This document shows, one piece after another, positions 1-9,369 of a stretch of DNA of 44,325 nt (its first letter is position 1; the number at the start of each line of letters is the position of its first letter). Position numbers and translations under genes: made by a program. Origin of the DNA: an uncultured Myxococcales bacterium (GTDB lineage Bacteria; Myxococcota_A; UBA9042; DTJE01). The notes below the pieces were generated by a model, which had not been told where the DNA came from, did no database searches, and was given only the letters and a program-made list of their open reading frames with translations. The stretch covers positions 1 through 44,325 of the forward strand of contig CALJUR010000139.1 in NCBI GenBank assembly GCA_937975765.1, given 5' to 3'.

Positions 1-50
1 GGCCTCAACACCCCGTCGATCCTACGCTTGGACTATTTCCCGACAGGCTC

Positions 51-3000
51 CTAGTCCCCTGGCTCGGTCTCCTCGACCGGGCGGTCCAGCAGGTCCCGGA
101 CGACCTCCAGCAACGTCGCGGGCGAGAACGGCTTCTGCAGGAACGAGGTGTAGGGGCTCAGCAGGCCCGACTGGACGATCACCGAATCCGTGTACCCGCT
201 GGTGAACAGCACCCGGATCGCGGGTCGGCTGGCGCGAAGCGCCCTGGAAAGGTCGCGCCCGTTCATTCCGGGCATGATGACGTCCGTCACCAGCAGGTGG
301 ACCGGCCCCGGGAACCGGGCCGCCACCTCGATCGCCCGCTTCCCGTCCTGCGCCTCCAGGACCTGGTACCCCGCGCCCTCCAGCACGACCCGCACCAGCC
401 CGCGCACTGCGGCCTCGTCCTCGGCGACCAGCACGGTTTCGCTGCCCCGCACCATCACCATCTCGGGACGACGGCGCGACTCCTCGGCATGGTCGTCCTC
501 GATGCGGGGCAGGCACACCTTCATCGTCGTCCCGATGCCCGGCTCGCTGTAGAACCAGATGTGCCCGCCGCTCTGCTTGACGATGCCGTACACGACCGCC
601 AGACCCAGCCCCGTGCCCTTGCCCGGCCCCTTCGTCGTGAAGAACGGCTCGAACAGGTGGGACTGGGTCGCCAGGTCCATGCCCACCCCGGTATCGACCA
701 CCGCGACCATCGCGTATCGGCCGGGAGGCATCCCGATCTTCGCGGCGTGCCCGGGGTCCTCGATGTCCAGCGTGGAAACCTCGATCGACAGCCTGCCGCC
801 GTTCGGCATCGCGTCCCGGCTGTTGACGGCCAGGTTGATCAGGATCTGGTCCATCTGGCCCGGGTCCACCTTCACCCGCACCGGCACGTCGGACAGCCGG
901 GTGAACAGTTCGATGTCCTCCCCGATCAGCCGGCGCAGCAACTTCTCGGTGGCGGTCACGACCTCGTTCAAGTCCAGCACCCGGGGCTGCAGCACCTGCT
1001 TGCGCGAGAACGCCAGCAACTGCCCGGTCAGCGCGGACGCCCGCTTGCCCGCCTCGCGGATCTCCTGCACGTCCCTCCATGCCTCGTCGCCCGGGTCCAG
1101 CCGATCCAGCAGCAGCCCGCTGTATCCCAGGATGGCCGTCAGCAGGTTGTTGAAGTCGTGGGCCACCCCCCCGGCCAGGCGCCCGACGGCCTCCATCTTC
1201 TGGGCGTGCTGCAACTGGCTCTCGAGTTCCTTGCGCCGGCTGACGTCCTCGACGACGCCCTCCCATCGCACCAGCTTGCCCGCATCGTCCCGCAGGGCAA
1301 GGGCGCTTTCCGACACCCAGACCCTCTGGCCGTCGATCCGGTGGGCCTCGTACTCGAACCCGCGGACTTCGTCCTGTTCGGACAGTTCGCGCAGGAACGC
1401 CTCTCGCCGCGCGGGGTCCGCGTGCATCCGGGCCAGGAAGTCCCGCGAGTCCCTCAGCACCTCGGAGGGCGACGGGTAGCCCAGGATGCGCGCCAGGGCC
1501 GGGTTGGCCGCCACGATCCGGCCGTCCGGCAGGCACTGGTAGATGCCCTCGACGGCGTTCTCGAAGATCGACCGGTACCGGGATTCGGCCGCCCGCGTCT
1601 GCGCGTTCAGGTGGGCGCTCTCGAGGGCCGCGGCCAGGTAGTCCGATGACAGCGTCGCCATCGCCCGTCGCGAGGCCGGGAATCCTTCCAGGACGTCGGA
1701 CATCAGCAGCGCCACGCCGAAGAGGTGCTCGCCGAACCGCACGGGGACGAAGAAGGCGCTGCGGGTCAGCCCCTCCAGCGCCCGCCACCTCGGATCGGTC
1801 CGGCAGTCGTTCAGGTACACCGGCTCCCTGGACTCGGCGACCGCCGACATGAACCCTTCGCCTTCGCCGGGCCGGTAGACGAACCCCCGAACCTTCTCCT
1901 CGATCTCCGGGGGCAACCCCACCGAGGCGGTCATCCGGAGGCTGCCGTCCTGCGGGTCCAGGGCGAACCACTCGGCACGGTCGGCACCGCAGGAACGGGC
2001 CATCGAGTCGACGAGAAGGGGCCCCGTATCCTCCGGTTCCAGCCGGGAGATCCGGCCCTGTGCCGCCAGCAGGATCTCGACGACCTTCCGGCGCTCCTCG
2101 GCCTCGCGCTCCTCCCGGACCCGGTCGCTGATGTCCCGGAACACCACCTGGACCGAAGGCTTCCCCTGGTACACCACCCCGGACGCGGACACCTCGACCT
2201 CGAAGGAACTTCCGTCCAGCTTCAGGAAGCGCTCGCCGATCGTCGGCTCCTGCAGGCCGGACTGGATCATCCTTCGGATCCGGGCGTTGACCTTCTCGCG
2301 GTCGTCCGGGTGCACGTAGTCCACGACCCGCTGGCCTTCCAGCGAGTAGCCCGGCGGCGCCCCGACCAGCTTCAGCGCCGCGCTGTTCGCGAACACCACC
2401 ATGCCGTCGCTGTGCACGATGATGCCGTCGGGGGACAGGTCTACGAGGCTGCGATACCGGGCCTCGCTCTCGCGCAGCACCACCTCGGCGGCCAGGCGCT
2501 CGCGGACCTCGCCGCGCAGGAGTTCGTTCGCCTGCTCCAGTTCCTCGGTTCGTTCGTGAACCCGGGCCTCCAGTTCCTCGCGGGCGCTCCGCAGCCGTTC
2601 CTCGACGGATCGTCGCAGCGTCACGTCGTTCAGGACGACCACGCTTCCGGTCTTCTGCCGCCGGGCATCGCGGATGGAGTTCATCCGCACGTCCATGTAC
2701 CGGGTTCCCTGGCGCGTTTCGAGGCGCCTCTCGACGGTGGCCTCGTCCCCCCCGGACTGTTCCAGGGCGCCCAGCGCCACGGCCACCTCGGGCACCAGTT
2801 CCACGATGGTCCGGTTCTGCAGGGTGCCGCGGCTGGTGTCCTTGCCGAACAGCATCCAGGCCGCGGGGTTGCAGTACTCGACCGCGCCGTCGGACCTCAG
2901 CAGGAAGACCGGCGAGCCCAGGCTCTCGAGGATCCCGATGAACTTGGTCTTCGTCTCGGCCTGCACGCGCGCGGCCTGGGCGAGTTCCCGGGCCGTCTCC

Positions 3001-3455
3001 CCGACCCCCTCGCCCTCGGTCCACTCGTGGCAGAGCCCCAGCATCATGCGGTCGAAGTGCCGCGCCTGCCGGTCCCGCAGTTCCTCGAAGTCCTGCGGGG
3101 CGGCGTGGGCCCGCAGCAGGTCCACCAGGGCGTCGCGGCAGACCATCGTCAGGCTGATCAGCAGGTTCAGGCCGATCCCGCGAGGCCGGATCTGCCGGGC
3201 GGCCATCCGGCCCATCATCTCCGCAGGCATGTGGGCCGGGTCGGCCACTTCCAGCAACTTCTCGCCGAGACCCTGGCGCGCCGCCAGGATCTCCTCGGTG
3301 GCGCACAGGGCGCGTTCCATGTGGCCGGCCATCTCGGCCCAGTCGAAACGCGCGTTCGACACGGCGCCCAGGAACCCGGCGCGGCCGGCACCCGCCATGA
3401 TGCGGTCCAGCAGTTCCTCGCGGTGGTCCTGAAGGATCTGCGCCAGCAGCGCCAT
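51..3455 (-). CDS. Multi-PAS/GAF hybrid sensor histidine kinase with C-terminal receiver
   Basis: Predicted 1134-residue cytoplasmic sensor kinase; no membrane segment is visible. Order: an N-terminal helical region (1-175, unassigned); a PAS domain (about 185-310); a coiled-coil linker rich in Glu/Arg; a second PAS (about 345-465); a GAF-like domain (about 475-625); a third PAS (about 635-750); HisKA with the phosphoacceptor His766 in the AHDFNN motif; HATPase_c with the N-box around Asn878 and G boxes DTGVGM and GTGLGL; and a receiver whose phosphoacceptor should be Asp1058 (VTDVIMPGM), followed by a conserved KPF Lys. The AHDFNN H-box and fused receiver are typical of NtrB-like hybrid kinases. 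The ATG at 3455 is preferred because conserved-looking sequence begins there; the frame extends upstream only with Arg/Pro-rich composition. There is no adjacent response regulator with an output domain, so the target is unknown. It is divergent from the next gene. Confidence 0.93.
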   Translation of the reverse strand: MALLAQILQDHREELLDRIMAGAGRAGFLGAVSNARFDWAEMAGHMERALCATEEILAARQGLGEKLLEVADPAHMPAEMMGRMAARQIRPRGIGLNLLISLTMVCRDALVDLLRAHAAPQDFEELRDRQARHFDRMMLGLCHEWTEGEGVGETARELAQAARVQAETKTKFIGILESLGSPVFLLRSDGAVEYCNPAAWMLFGKDTSRGTLQNRTIVELVPEVAVALGALEQSGGDEATVERRLETRQGTRYMDVRMNSIRDARRQKTGSVVVLNDVTLRRSVEERLRSAREELEARVHERTEELEQANELLRGEVRERLAAEVVLRESEARYRSLVDLSPDGIIVHSDGMVVFANSAALKLVGAPPGYSLEGQRVVDYVHPDDREKVNARIRRMIQSGLQEPTIGERFLKLDGSSFEVEVSASGVVYQGKPSVQVVFRDISDRVREEREAEERRKVVEILLAAQGRISRLEPEDTGPLLVDSMARSCGADRAEWFALDPQDGSLRMTASVGLPPEIEEKVRGFVYRPGEGEGFMSAVAESREPVYLNDCRTDPRWRALEGLTRSAFFVPVRFGEHLFGVALLMSDVLEGFPASRRAMATLSSDYLAAALESAHLNAQTRAAESRYRSIFENAVEGIYQCLPDGRIVAANPALARILGYPSPSEVLRDSRDFLARMHADPARREAFLRELSEQDEVRGFEYEAHRIDGQRVWVSESALALRDDAGKLVRWEGVVEDVSRRKELESQLQHAQKMEAVGRLAGGVAHDFNNLLTAILGYSGLLLDRLDPGDEAWRDVQEIREAGKRASALTGQLLAFSRKQVLQPRVLDLNEVVTATEKLLRRLIGEDIELFTRLSDVPVRVKVDPGQMDQILINLAVNSRDAMPNGGRLSIEVSTLDIEDPGHAAKIGMPPGRYAMVAVVDTGVGMDLATQSHLFEPFFTTKGPGKGTGLGLAVVYGIVKQSGGHIWFYSEPGIGTTMKVCLPRIEDDHAEESRRRPEMVMVRGSETVLVAEDEAAVRGLVRVVLEGAGYQVLEAQDGKRAIEVAARFPGPVHLLVTDVIMPGMNGRDLSRALRASRPAIRVLFTSGYTDSVIVQSGLLSPYTSFLQKPFSPATLLEVVRDLLDRPVEETEPGD

Positions 3456-3488
3456 GTCCCTGTCCCGCCCTGCTCCGGAATCGCCGCT

Positions 3489-3497
3489 AGTATGACA
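3489..3497 (-). promoter_or_regulatory. Possible extended -10 element upstream of the hybrid kinase
   Basis: On the minus strand the sequence reads TGTCATACT, a TGn extension followed by a hexamer matching TATAAT at 4 of 6 positions, about 34 bases upstream of the kinase ATG. No good -35 hexamer is present at 17 +/- 1 bases, so this rests on the -10 alone. Confidence 0.25.
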
Positions 3498-3574
3498 CGT
3501 TTCCGGGTGTCGCAGCAGGGGGATCCGATGGTACGATCCCGCGGGTTTCCGGGCCATGCTCCGCGGGAGAACCG

Positions 3575-5626
3575 ATGATGAGGAACGCGACCGGCTCGAT
3601 CGCCTTCGCCTTCGGAATCGTACTGCTGTCCACGGATTGCGGAGGCCAGGGAGGCGCGAACGACCCCGGCCCGGCCGACCTCGCAGACGTCCCCGACGAG
3701 GTGCAGGCGGACCTCCCCGGCGAGGAGGCATCCCCGGATGCCGACGCCGTCGACCCGTGCTCGTACGCGGCGGTCCCGAAAAGCCCCCCCGACCCCACCC
3801 GGACGAAGTTCGCGCTGACGATGTTCCACTGGAACACCCAGTACGTCGCGGGCGGGCTGGTCTCGACCTGGGAGGGACTTCCAGTCACCGCCTGCGGCCT
3901 TCTCTTCGGCGACGATGCGCTGTGCGAGGGCTGGACCGACGACGTCCTGGTCGACTGGATTCTCCAGCAGTCCTTCGAGCCCATCCTGGACATGTACCTG
4001 GACCATCCCGGGTGGAAGGCCACCTTCGAGTGCCCCGGGATCATGATCGAGGCGATGGAGGCGCGACACCCGGTCATGCTGGCGAAACTGCAGGGCGCCG
4101 TCCTGTCCGGGCAGGTCGAGATGGTGTCCTTCCACTGGTCCGACCAGTTGTTCCTGGCGTACCCGGCACGCGACCTCGAGAAGTCGCTGGAGTTGAACGA
4201 CCGGGTCTTCCAGCGCACCTGCCTGCCGGTGTCGCCCGTCGTGTTCAACCAGGAAGGCCAGAGCGGTCCCGGCAAGCACTCCTTCATGGCCCGTCACGGC
4301 TTCACGATCGATGTCCTTCACGAGAACCTGTTCCGGTACTTCCAGTGGGGAACCACGCCCTGGCCGGTATACACGGATCGGGGTGTGACGGTCCTGGCCG
4401 GCATGGAGGAGGGGCTGAAGGACGGGCCCGGCGTCGATCCCTCCTCGGGCATCCAGGTGGTCTGGCCGTTCTTCGACGACGGGGAGGTCCTGGCCACGCC
4501 GGGCAACCCGTACCTCGCGCCGGTCATATCCCGGCACGATCCCGCCCAGGTGGCGACCTACGAGGCCCTTCTGCAGGCGTACGCCGACCAGGGGTACACG
4601 ATCAGCAGCATCGCCGGGTACGTGGCCGACCTGGCCGCGCGGGAGGTGGAGTTCCGCCCCCTGCCGGCCATCGCCGACTCGACCTGGCAGCCGATCGACA
4701 CGGAGGGCATCCACCAGTGGATGGGCCGGCACGGCGGCCTGGGCGACGCGTGGCCGTACGAGCGGGACAACGACCACCGCACCGCGACGTACCGCACCAG
4801 CCAGGCCATGGCGGCGGCCGGGGTCCTCCTCGACGCGGCCGCGGACGGCGGCAAGGACGTTGGCGCGATCCGGGAATCGCTGGACGACGCATGGAGAAAC
4901 CTGCTGAAGGCCGAGGTATCCGACGCGACCGGCATCAACCCCTGGCCCGGCGAGTTCGTCTACGGCATGTCCTTCAACGATGCCGCCTCGTCCGCCGCCG
5001 AGGCCGCCATCGCGTCGCTGCTTGCCCTGCTGGGCTGGCCGCACGCCCTTGTCGACGTCGGCGCCGGGACCGCCAACCGGCTGGATGACCTGCCCGTGGC
5101 CGAACCGCCCGACCCGGCCGACCCGCCGCTGGAGGTGACGGTCGATGCGCCGTCCCGCGCGGTGGAAGTCCGCTGGTACAAGTCGGTCTCGGACAGCGTC
5201 CAGATGCACGTCCTCCTGGGCCCGATGGCGGACCCCTCGAAGCCTGCGGACGAGGCCAACCGGCGGGTCATCGTGGCATTTCCCCGGTTCGAGGACATGC
5301 TCCGGTACACGCCGGGGCTGTCCGAGGACGAGGTCGTCGAACAGCCTCTGCACGACTTCACGCTGCAGGACGGGCGGCTGTACCTGCCCCTTTCCAACGG
5401 GCTGATCGGGCTGGGGAACGACTGGTGGGTGATCAAGCATTGCACGACCGTGCACCTGGCAGCCGAGGTGAGCGTGGCGGGGGAGACGGACTTCGTCCGG
5501 TTCGTGGATCAGACCGCCATCCCCGACGAGTCGCGGACCTGGGTTTTCACCGTCTTCCGGGGGTCGAAGGAGGACGCGCTGGCCCTCGCACGCCGGCTGA
5601 ACACCCACCCCGTGGTGATGCGTTGA
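3575..5626 (+). CDS. Exported GH57/GH38-like (alpha/beta-barrel glycosidase or deacetylase fold) protein
   Basis: 683 residues. The N-terminus is a short basic and hydrophobic signal region followed by a Cys at residue 22 and an Asp/Glu/Pro-rich linker to about residue 60, the pattern of the other lipoproteins here. The residue before Cys is Asp, so the lipobox is imperfect. The folded part starts with FHWNTQYVAGG, then a segment with SFHWSDQLFLAYP and FNQEGQSGPG. I associate this set of motifs with the N-terminal barrel of GH57/GH38-type proteins; this is recognition from memory, and catalytic residues cannot be assigned. The C-terminal 150 residues look like a beta-rich accessory domain. 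The start ATG lies 6 bases after GGGAG. The stop overlaps the next gene (TTGA), so the two are probably translationally coupled. Substrate unknown. Confidence 0.72.
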   Translation: MMRNATGSIAFAFGIVLLSTDCGGQGGANDPGPADLADVPDEVQADLPGEEASPDADAVDPCSYAAVPKSPPDPTRTKFALTMFHWNTQYVAGGLVSTWEGLPVTACGLLFGDDALCEGWTDDVLVDWILQQSFEPILDMYLDHPGWKATFECPGIMIEAMEARHPVMLAKLQGAVLSGQVEMVSFHWSDQLFLAYPARDLEKSLELNDRVFQRTCLPVSPVVFNQEGQSGPGKHSFMARHGFTIDVLHENLFRYFQWGTTPWPVYTDRGVTVLAGMEEGLKDGPGVDPSSGIQVVWPFFDDGEVLATPGNPYLAPVISRHDPAQVATYEALLQAYADQGYTISSIAGYVADLAAREVEFRPLPAIADSTWQPIDTEGIHQWMGRHGGLGDAWPYERDNDHRTATYRTSQAMAAAGVLLDAAADGGKDVGAIRESLDDAWRNLLKAEVSDATGINPWPGEFVYGMSFNDAASSAAEAAIASLLALLGWPHALVDVGAGTANRLDDLPVAEPPDPADPPLEVTVDAPSRAVEVRWYKSVSDSVQMHVLLGPMADPSKPADEANRRVIVAFPRFEDMLRYTPGLSEDEVVEQPLHDFTLQDGRLYLPLSNGLIGLGNDWWVIKHCTTVHLAAEVSVAGETDFVRFVDQTAIPDESRTWVFTVFRGSKEDALALARRLNTHPVVMR

Positions 5627-6417
5627 ACGACCACGACCTCACCCGGCGCGCGGCGCTGGCCGATCTCGTGGCCGTGGAGGCCGGCGACCGGCTGATGGCG
5701 TACTTCGGCCGGCTGGCGGGATTCGAGCACAAGGGCCAGGTCGACCTGGTCACGGCCGCCGATCGGGCCGCCGAGGCCCACGTCCGCGAACGGCTGCTTT
5801 CGGCCTTCCCCGGGGACTCCTTCCTGGGCGAGGAAGGCGGGGACGGGCCCGGCGGCAACCTGGGGCCCTGGCGATGGATCGTGGACCCCCTGGACGGCAC
5901 CACCAACTTCGTCCACACGTACCCCGTGTTCGCGGTGTCGATCGCGTTGCAGCACCAGGGGCGAACCGTCTACGGGTGCGTGCACGCGCCTGCCTTGCGC
6001 GAGACCTTCCGGGCGGTTGCGGGCGCGGGCGCCACCCTGAACGGCGCCCCGATCCGGGTCTCCGGCACCGGGCAGGTGTCGGAATCGCTGCTGGCCACGG
6101 GCGCGCCCTACAACCGGCGCGACATCGTCGACCCGCTGCTGCGGCCGATCCGCCGGGCCATCCTGAGCGCGCACGGCCTGCGCCGCGAGGGCTCGGCGGC
6201 GATGGACCTCGCGTGGCTGGCCGCGGGCCGGCTGGACGGCTACTGGGAGGAAGGCCTGCACGCCTGGGACGTTGCGGCCGGGATCCTGCTGGTCGAGGAG
6301 GCCGGGGGGCGCGTGACCTCGTGGGACCTGGGCCCGCACGACCTGTACCGGGGGCCGCTGCTGGCCTCGAACGGCCGGATCCACGACCAGTTGCCGCGCG
6401 TCCTGTTCGAGGGGTGA
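5623..6417 (+). CDS. Inositol monophosphatase family protein
   Basis: 264 residues, normal length for the family. It contains the metal-binding signatures of Mg-dependent inositol monophosphatases: GEEGG near residues 69-73, the hallmark DPLDGTTNF at 88-96, and a C-terminal WDVAAG whose Asp is the third metal ligand. Family members dephosphorylate inositol monophosphate and related sugar phosphates (or PAP); the actual substrate cannot be read from sequence. The start is taken as TTG at 5623, because no ATG or GTG lies near the conserved N-terminus and the TTG overlaps the upstream TGA stop as TTGA. It sits second in a co-directional run of five genes, between a glycosidase-like lipoprotein and a flavodiiron protein. 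Confidence 0.9.
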   Translation: MNDHDLTRRAALADLVAVEAGDRLMAYFGRLAGFEHKGQVDLVTAADRAAEAHVRERLLSAFPGDSFLGEEGGDGPGGNLGPWRWIVDPLDGTTNFVHTYPVFAVSIALQHQGRTVYGCVHAPALRETFRAVAGAGATLNGAPIRVSGTGQVSESLLATGAPYNRRDIVDPLLRPIRRAILSAHGLRREGSAAMDLAWLAAGRLDGYWEEGLHAWDVAAGILLVEEAGGRVTSWDLGPHDLYRGPLLASNGRIHDQLPRVLFEG

Positions 6418-6423
6418 TACACT
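6415..6423 (+). promoter_or_regulatory. Possible extended -10 element before the flavodiiron gene
   Basis: The stop codon of the preceding gene forms the first part of TGATACACT: a TGn plus TACACT (4 of 6 matches to TATAAT). It lies 23 bases before the next ATG, with an AAGGAGGG ribosome site in between. No -35 box is evident. It might give the flavodiiron gene its own transcription start. Confidence 0.25.
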
Positions 6424-6445
6424 CCGGCCAGCAAGGAGGGACACC

Positions 6446-7618
6446 ATGAACGCCAGGAAGATCCGGGACGGCATCTTCTGGATGGGCGCGGTCGACTGGG
6501 ACCGCCGCTGGTTCGACGCGCTGGTGCCGACCCCGCAGGGCACGTCCTACAACGCGTGGCTGGTCCGGGGAACCGGGAAGACCGTGCTGCTGGACACCGT
6601 CGACGACTCGATGGTGGACGCGCTGATGTCGCAACTGGTCGCGGTTCCCCACCTCGACTACGTGGTGGCCCACCACGCCGAACAGGACCACTCCGGCGCC
6701 CTGCCGCACGTGCTGGCCCGGTACCCGGAGGCGGTCGTGCTGTGCACGCCGAAGGCGGCCGGGATGCTGGCCGACCTCCTTCCGGTGCCGGCGGAACGCA
6801 TCCGGCCCGTCGCCGACGAGGAGATCCTAGACCTGGGCGGACGCACGCTGAAGTTCCTGCACATGCCCTGGGTCCACTGGCCCGAGACCATGACGTCGTA
6901 CCTGGTCGAGGATCGCGTCCTGTTCTCTTGCGACCTGTTCGGCGCCCATCTGGCCACGGCCGACCTGTTCGTCGCCCCGGACGCGATCCTCGAACCGGCG
7001 AAACGGTACTACGCGGAGATCATGATGCCGTTCCGCGCGCAGGTGGCAAAGCACCTGGACCGCCTGTCCTCGATGCCCCTGGACCTGATCTGCCCTTCGC
7101 ACGGGCCGGCGCACGACGACACCCTCTTCATCCGCAGCGCCTGGCAGAACTGGGCGGTCTCGGCGCCCCAGGACCGGGTCGTCGTGCCGTACGTCTCGAT
7201 GCACGGCAGCACGCGGCGGATGGTCGATCACCTGGTCGGCGCCCTGTCGGCCCGTGGTTTTTCGGCCGAGCCCGTGAACCTGCTGGTGACGGACCTGGGG
7301 GCCCTGGCGATGGCCCTGGTCGACGCCTCGACCGTGGTGTTCGCGACCCCGGTGGTCCTGAACGGCCTGCACCCGCTGGTGCAGTCCGCGGCCTACGTCG
7401 CCGGCGCCCTGAAGCCCAAGACCCGCTTCGCGGCGACGATCTCGTCGTACTCGTGGGGCGGCAAGGCCGACGACCAGGTCCGGGCCCTCCTGTCCGGCCT
7501 GAAGGCCGAGTTCCTGCCTCCGGTCGCCTGCAAGGGCGCCCCGAAGACGGGCGATTTCGCGGCGCTGGACGCGCTGGCCGACGCGATCGTCGCAAGACAT
7601 CGCCCGCCGGATCGGTAG
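6446..7618 (+). CDS. fprA: FprA-type flavodiiron protein (O2/NO reductase)
   Basis: 390 residues with the two-domain layout of A-type flavoproteins: an N-terminal metallo-beta-lactamase-fold diiron domain (1-240) and a C-terminal flavodoxin domain (about 245-385) that should bind FMN. All diiron ligands are present with family spacing: H77-x-E79-x-D81, then 62 residues to H144, 18 residues to D163, and H219 in CPSHG. The flavodoxin phosphate loop is the MHGSTRRM segment. Such enzymes reduce O2 to water or NO to N2O in the cytoplasm using rubredoxin or a related donor. No rubredoxin or reductase domain is fused here and none is adjacent. The ATG follows an AAGGAGGG ribosome site by 6 bases. 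This suggests microaerobic or nitrosative defence in an organism that also has a complete 2-oxoglutarate dehydrogenase. Confidence 0.93.
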   Translation: MNARKIRDGIFWMGAVDWDRRWFDALVPTPQGTSYNAWLVRGTGKTVLLDTVDDSMVDALMSQLVAVPHLDYVVAHHAEQDHSGALPHVLARYPEAVVLCTPKAAGMLADLLPVPAERIRPVADEEILDLGGRTLKFLHMPWVHWPETMTSYLVEDRVLFSCDLFGAHLATADLFVAPDAILEPAKRYYAEIMMPFRAQVAKHLDRLSSMPLDLICPSHGPAHDDTLFIRSAWQNWAVSAPQDRVVVPYVSMHGSTRRMVDHLVGALSARGFSAEPVNLLVTDLGALAMALVDASTVVFATPVVLNGLHPLVQSAAYVAGALKPKTRFAATISSYSWGGKADDQVRALLSGLKAEFLPPVACKGAPKTGDFAALDALADAIVARHRPPDR

Positions 7619-7644
7619 AATACCCGGGCAACGGAGGTATCCGT

Positions 7645-9225
7645 ATGAGCCGAGCGCGCTTCCTCGTTCCGCTGTTGCTGGCGGCCGCGGCCCTGCCGGC
7701 CTCGGCGGAGGTCCTGCCCTCGGACATCGCGGTGGTGGACGACACGGACGGGAAGATCACGGAACAGGTCTCGACTCCGAACGGCTACCTGGCGATGGCG
7801 ACGAAGAAGTTCTACCTGACCCACGCCGACCTCTACGACGCGGTCTTCGTCTTCTCGGCCGTGGACATCTCCGGCATGCTGACCAACGTTCAGCAGGGCT
7901 GGCCGGTCCGCAACGACACGAAGGGGATCGGTCGCGACCTCCTCTACAACAAGACCGCCGACTTCGGCAGCCGGGGCCGCCTGCGCCAGGCCGTCAAGAT
8001 GGGCGACATCAGGACCCTGAATGACGACCCGGACAAGACGTACACGGGACTCCTGTTCTTCGACGGCCTGACCTGCATCGAGCTGATGGCGCACGAGTTC
8101 GGCCACCACTGGATGGCCTCGATCAAGTTCAAGACCGAGGACGGCGTCACGCACTGCCTGGACCGCGCGTGGGAGGGCAGCAGCGAGCCGCAGCCCGGCG
8201 AGATCCTGTGCGACGGCTGGTCCGAACAGGGCTACAACCAGCACTGGTCCTACTTCTTCAACTCGAAGTCGCTGATGTACGGAATGTTCTACGAGGAGAC
8301 GTCCCCGGGGAACTTCAAGATGTGGTACGACGTCCCGAAGTTCAGCGAACTGGACCAGTACCTGATGGGCCTGCGCGGGCCGGGCGAGGTGCCCCCGCTG
8401 TTCGCACTGAACGGCCCCGACGGTCTCCCCCCCATGGGCTCCGCCTCGATGCCCCAGCGCATCAGGTACGAGGATGCGAAGAACGTCACGGGCCAGCGGT
8501 TCGACTTCACGATCACCGACATCATCCGCGAGAACGGCGAGCGCCGTCCGGCCAGGGAACCCTGCCACTGGAAGGGCGTCATCATCGTCGTGGCCAGCAA
8601 GTCGGCCCCCGCCACCCCGAAGATCCTCGAGAAGATGGCCCGCTATGCGAACCGGTGGGAGTCGTTCTACTCCTACGCGACGGACGGCCGCGGTTCGTTC
8701 GACATGACCATCGACGGCCGCGGCTACGGCACCGACACCTGCCCTTCCGGCAACGCGCCGCCCCCCGACCAGGGCCCCGAGCCCGTGCCCGAGCAGGTGA
8801 TCGCCGAGGAGGTCCCGTCCGAGGACGCGTCGGTGGCCGAGGACGGATTCGGTCCCCCGGACTGGGCCGGAATCGATCTTGGCGGCGGCGAGGCGATCGC
8901 AGGGGACGAGGATGCCGCCCCCCGCGAGGTCGTCGGCGGCGAGGACGGCGCGACGACCGGCGAGATCCCCGCCGGCGGCATCTGCGTGCCCGGCGCCCGG
9001 AAGTGCGACGGGAACAGCGTGCGCGAGTGCTCCCCGGACGGGATGTCCTGGGGGCTGGTGCGCAACTGCGCGGACCTCGGGATGGTGTGCACCGGCCAGG
9101 GCGCCTGCGTCGAGAAGGAGAAGACCTCCGGCAGTTGCGACGCCGGCCACCGCCCCGCCTCGCCTTCCTGGCTTCTGGTCCTGCTGCCCCTGGCGGCGTG
9201 GTCGTTGCGTCGTCGCACCGTCTAG
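7645..9225 (+). CDS. Secreted HEFGHH metallopeptidase-like surface protein with MYXO-CTERM-like tail
   Basis: 526 residues. A cleavable signal peptide ends near ALPASA (residue 21). A zinc-peptidase motif HEFGHH occupies residues 150-155 (H150, E151, H154); the third ligand is not certain. Residues 30-360 form the presumed globular domain, with GLTCIELMAHEFGHHW typical of secreted metalloproteases. From about 373 a Pro/Glu/Asp/Gly-rich linker leads to a small cysteine module (about 445-490). The C-terminus is a Cys-containing SGSCDAGH segment, a hydrophobic stretch, then LRRR, like the MYXO-CTERM sorting tag of Myxococcota that leads to surface anchoring. I infer a cell-surface protease or adhesin of unknown substrate. 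The upstream frame is open, but the signal peptide and the ACGGAGG site before the ATG fix the start. Confidence 0.82.
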   Translation: MSRARFLVPLLLAAAALPASAEVLPSDIAVVDDTDGKITEQVSTPNGYLAMATKKFYLTHADLYDAVFVFSAVDISGMLTNVQQGWPVRNDTKGIGRDLLYNKTADFGSRGRLRQAVKMGDIRTLNDDPDKTYTGLLFFDGLTCIELMAHEFGHHWMASIKFKTEDGVTHCLDRAWEGSSEPQPGEILCDGWSEQGYNQHWSYFFNSKSLMYGMFYEETSPGNFKMWYDVPKFSELDQYLMGLRGPGEVPPLFALNGPDGLPPMGSASMPQRIRYEDAKNVTGQRFDFTITDIIRENGERRPAREPCHWKGVIIVVASKSAPATPKILEKMARYANRWESFYSYATDGRGSFDMTIDGRGYGTDTCPSGNAPPPDQGPEPVPEQVIAEEVPSEDASVAEDGFGPPDWAGIDLGGGEAIAGDEDAAPREVVGGEDGATTGEIPAGGICVPGARKCDGNSVRECSPDGMSWGLVRNCADLGMVCTGQGACVEKEKTSGSCDAGHRPASPSWLLVLLPLAAWSLRRRTV

Positions 9226-9369
9226 GGGGACTCCACGGAATCCATCCGCCAGGGTTCGGCCTCGACCGCCCGCCGGGCCTCATGGCTCTCCGGCACCTTC
9301 GCCTCGCTGCGGCACCCGGCCTACCGCGTCTACTTCGCCGGCCAGTTCTTCAGCCTGATCGGCACATGG

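Noticed and set aside
9226..9369. Natural fusion of the metallopeptidase and the MFS exporter by stop readthrough
   Set aside because: The peptidase ends in a proper MYXO-CTERM-like tail with a terminal basic cluster, so a separate MFS start is more likely; kept only as a minor alternative in the findings.
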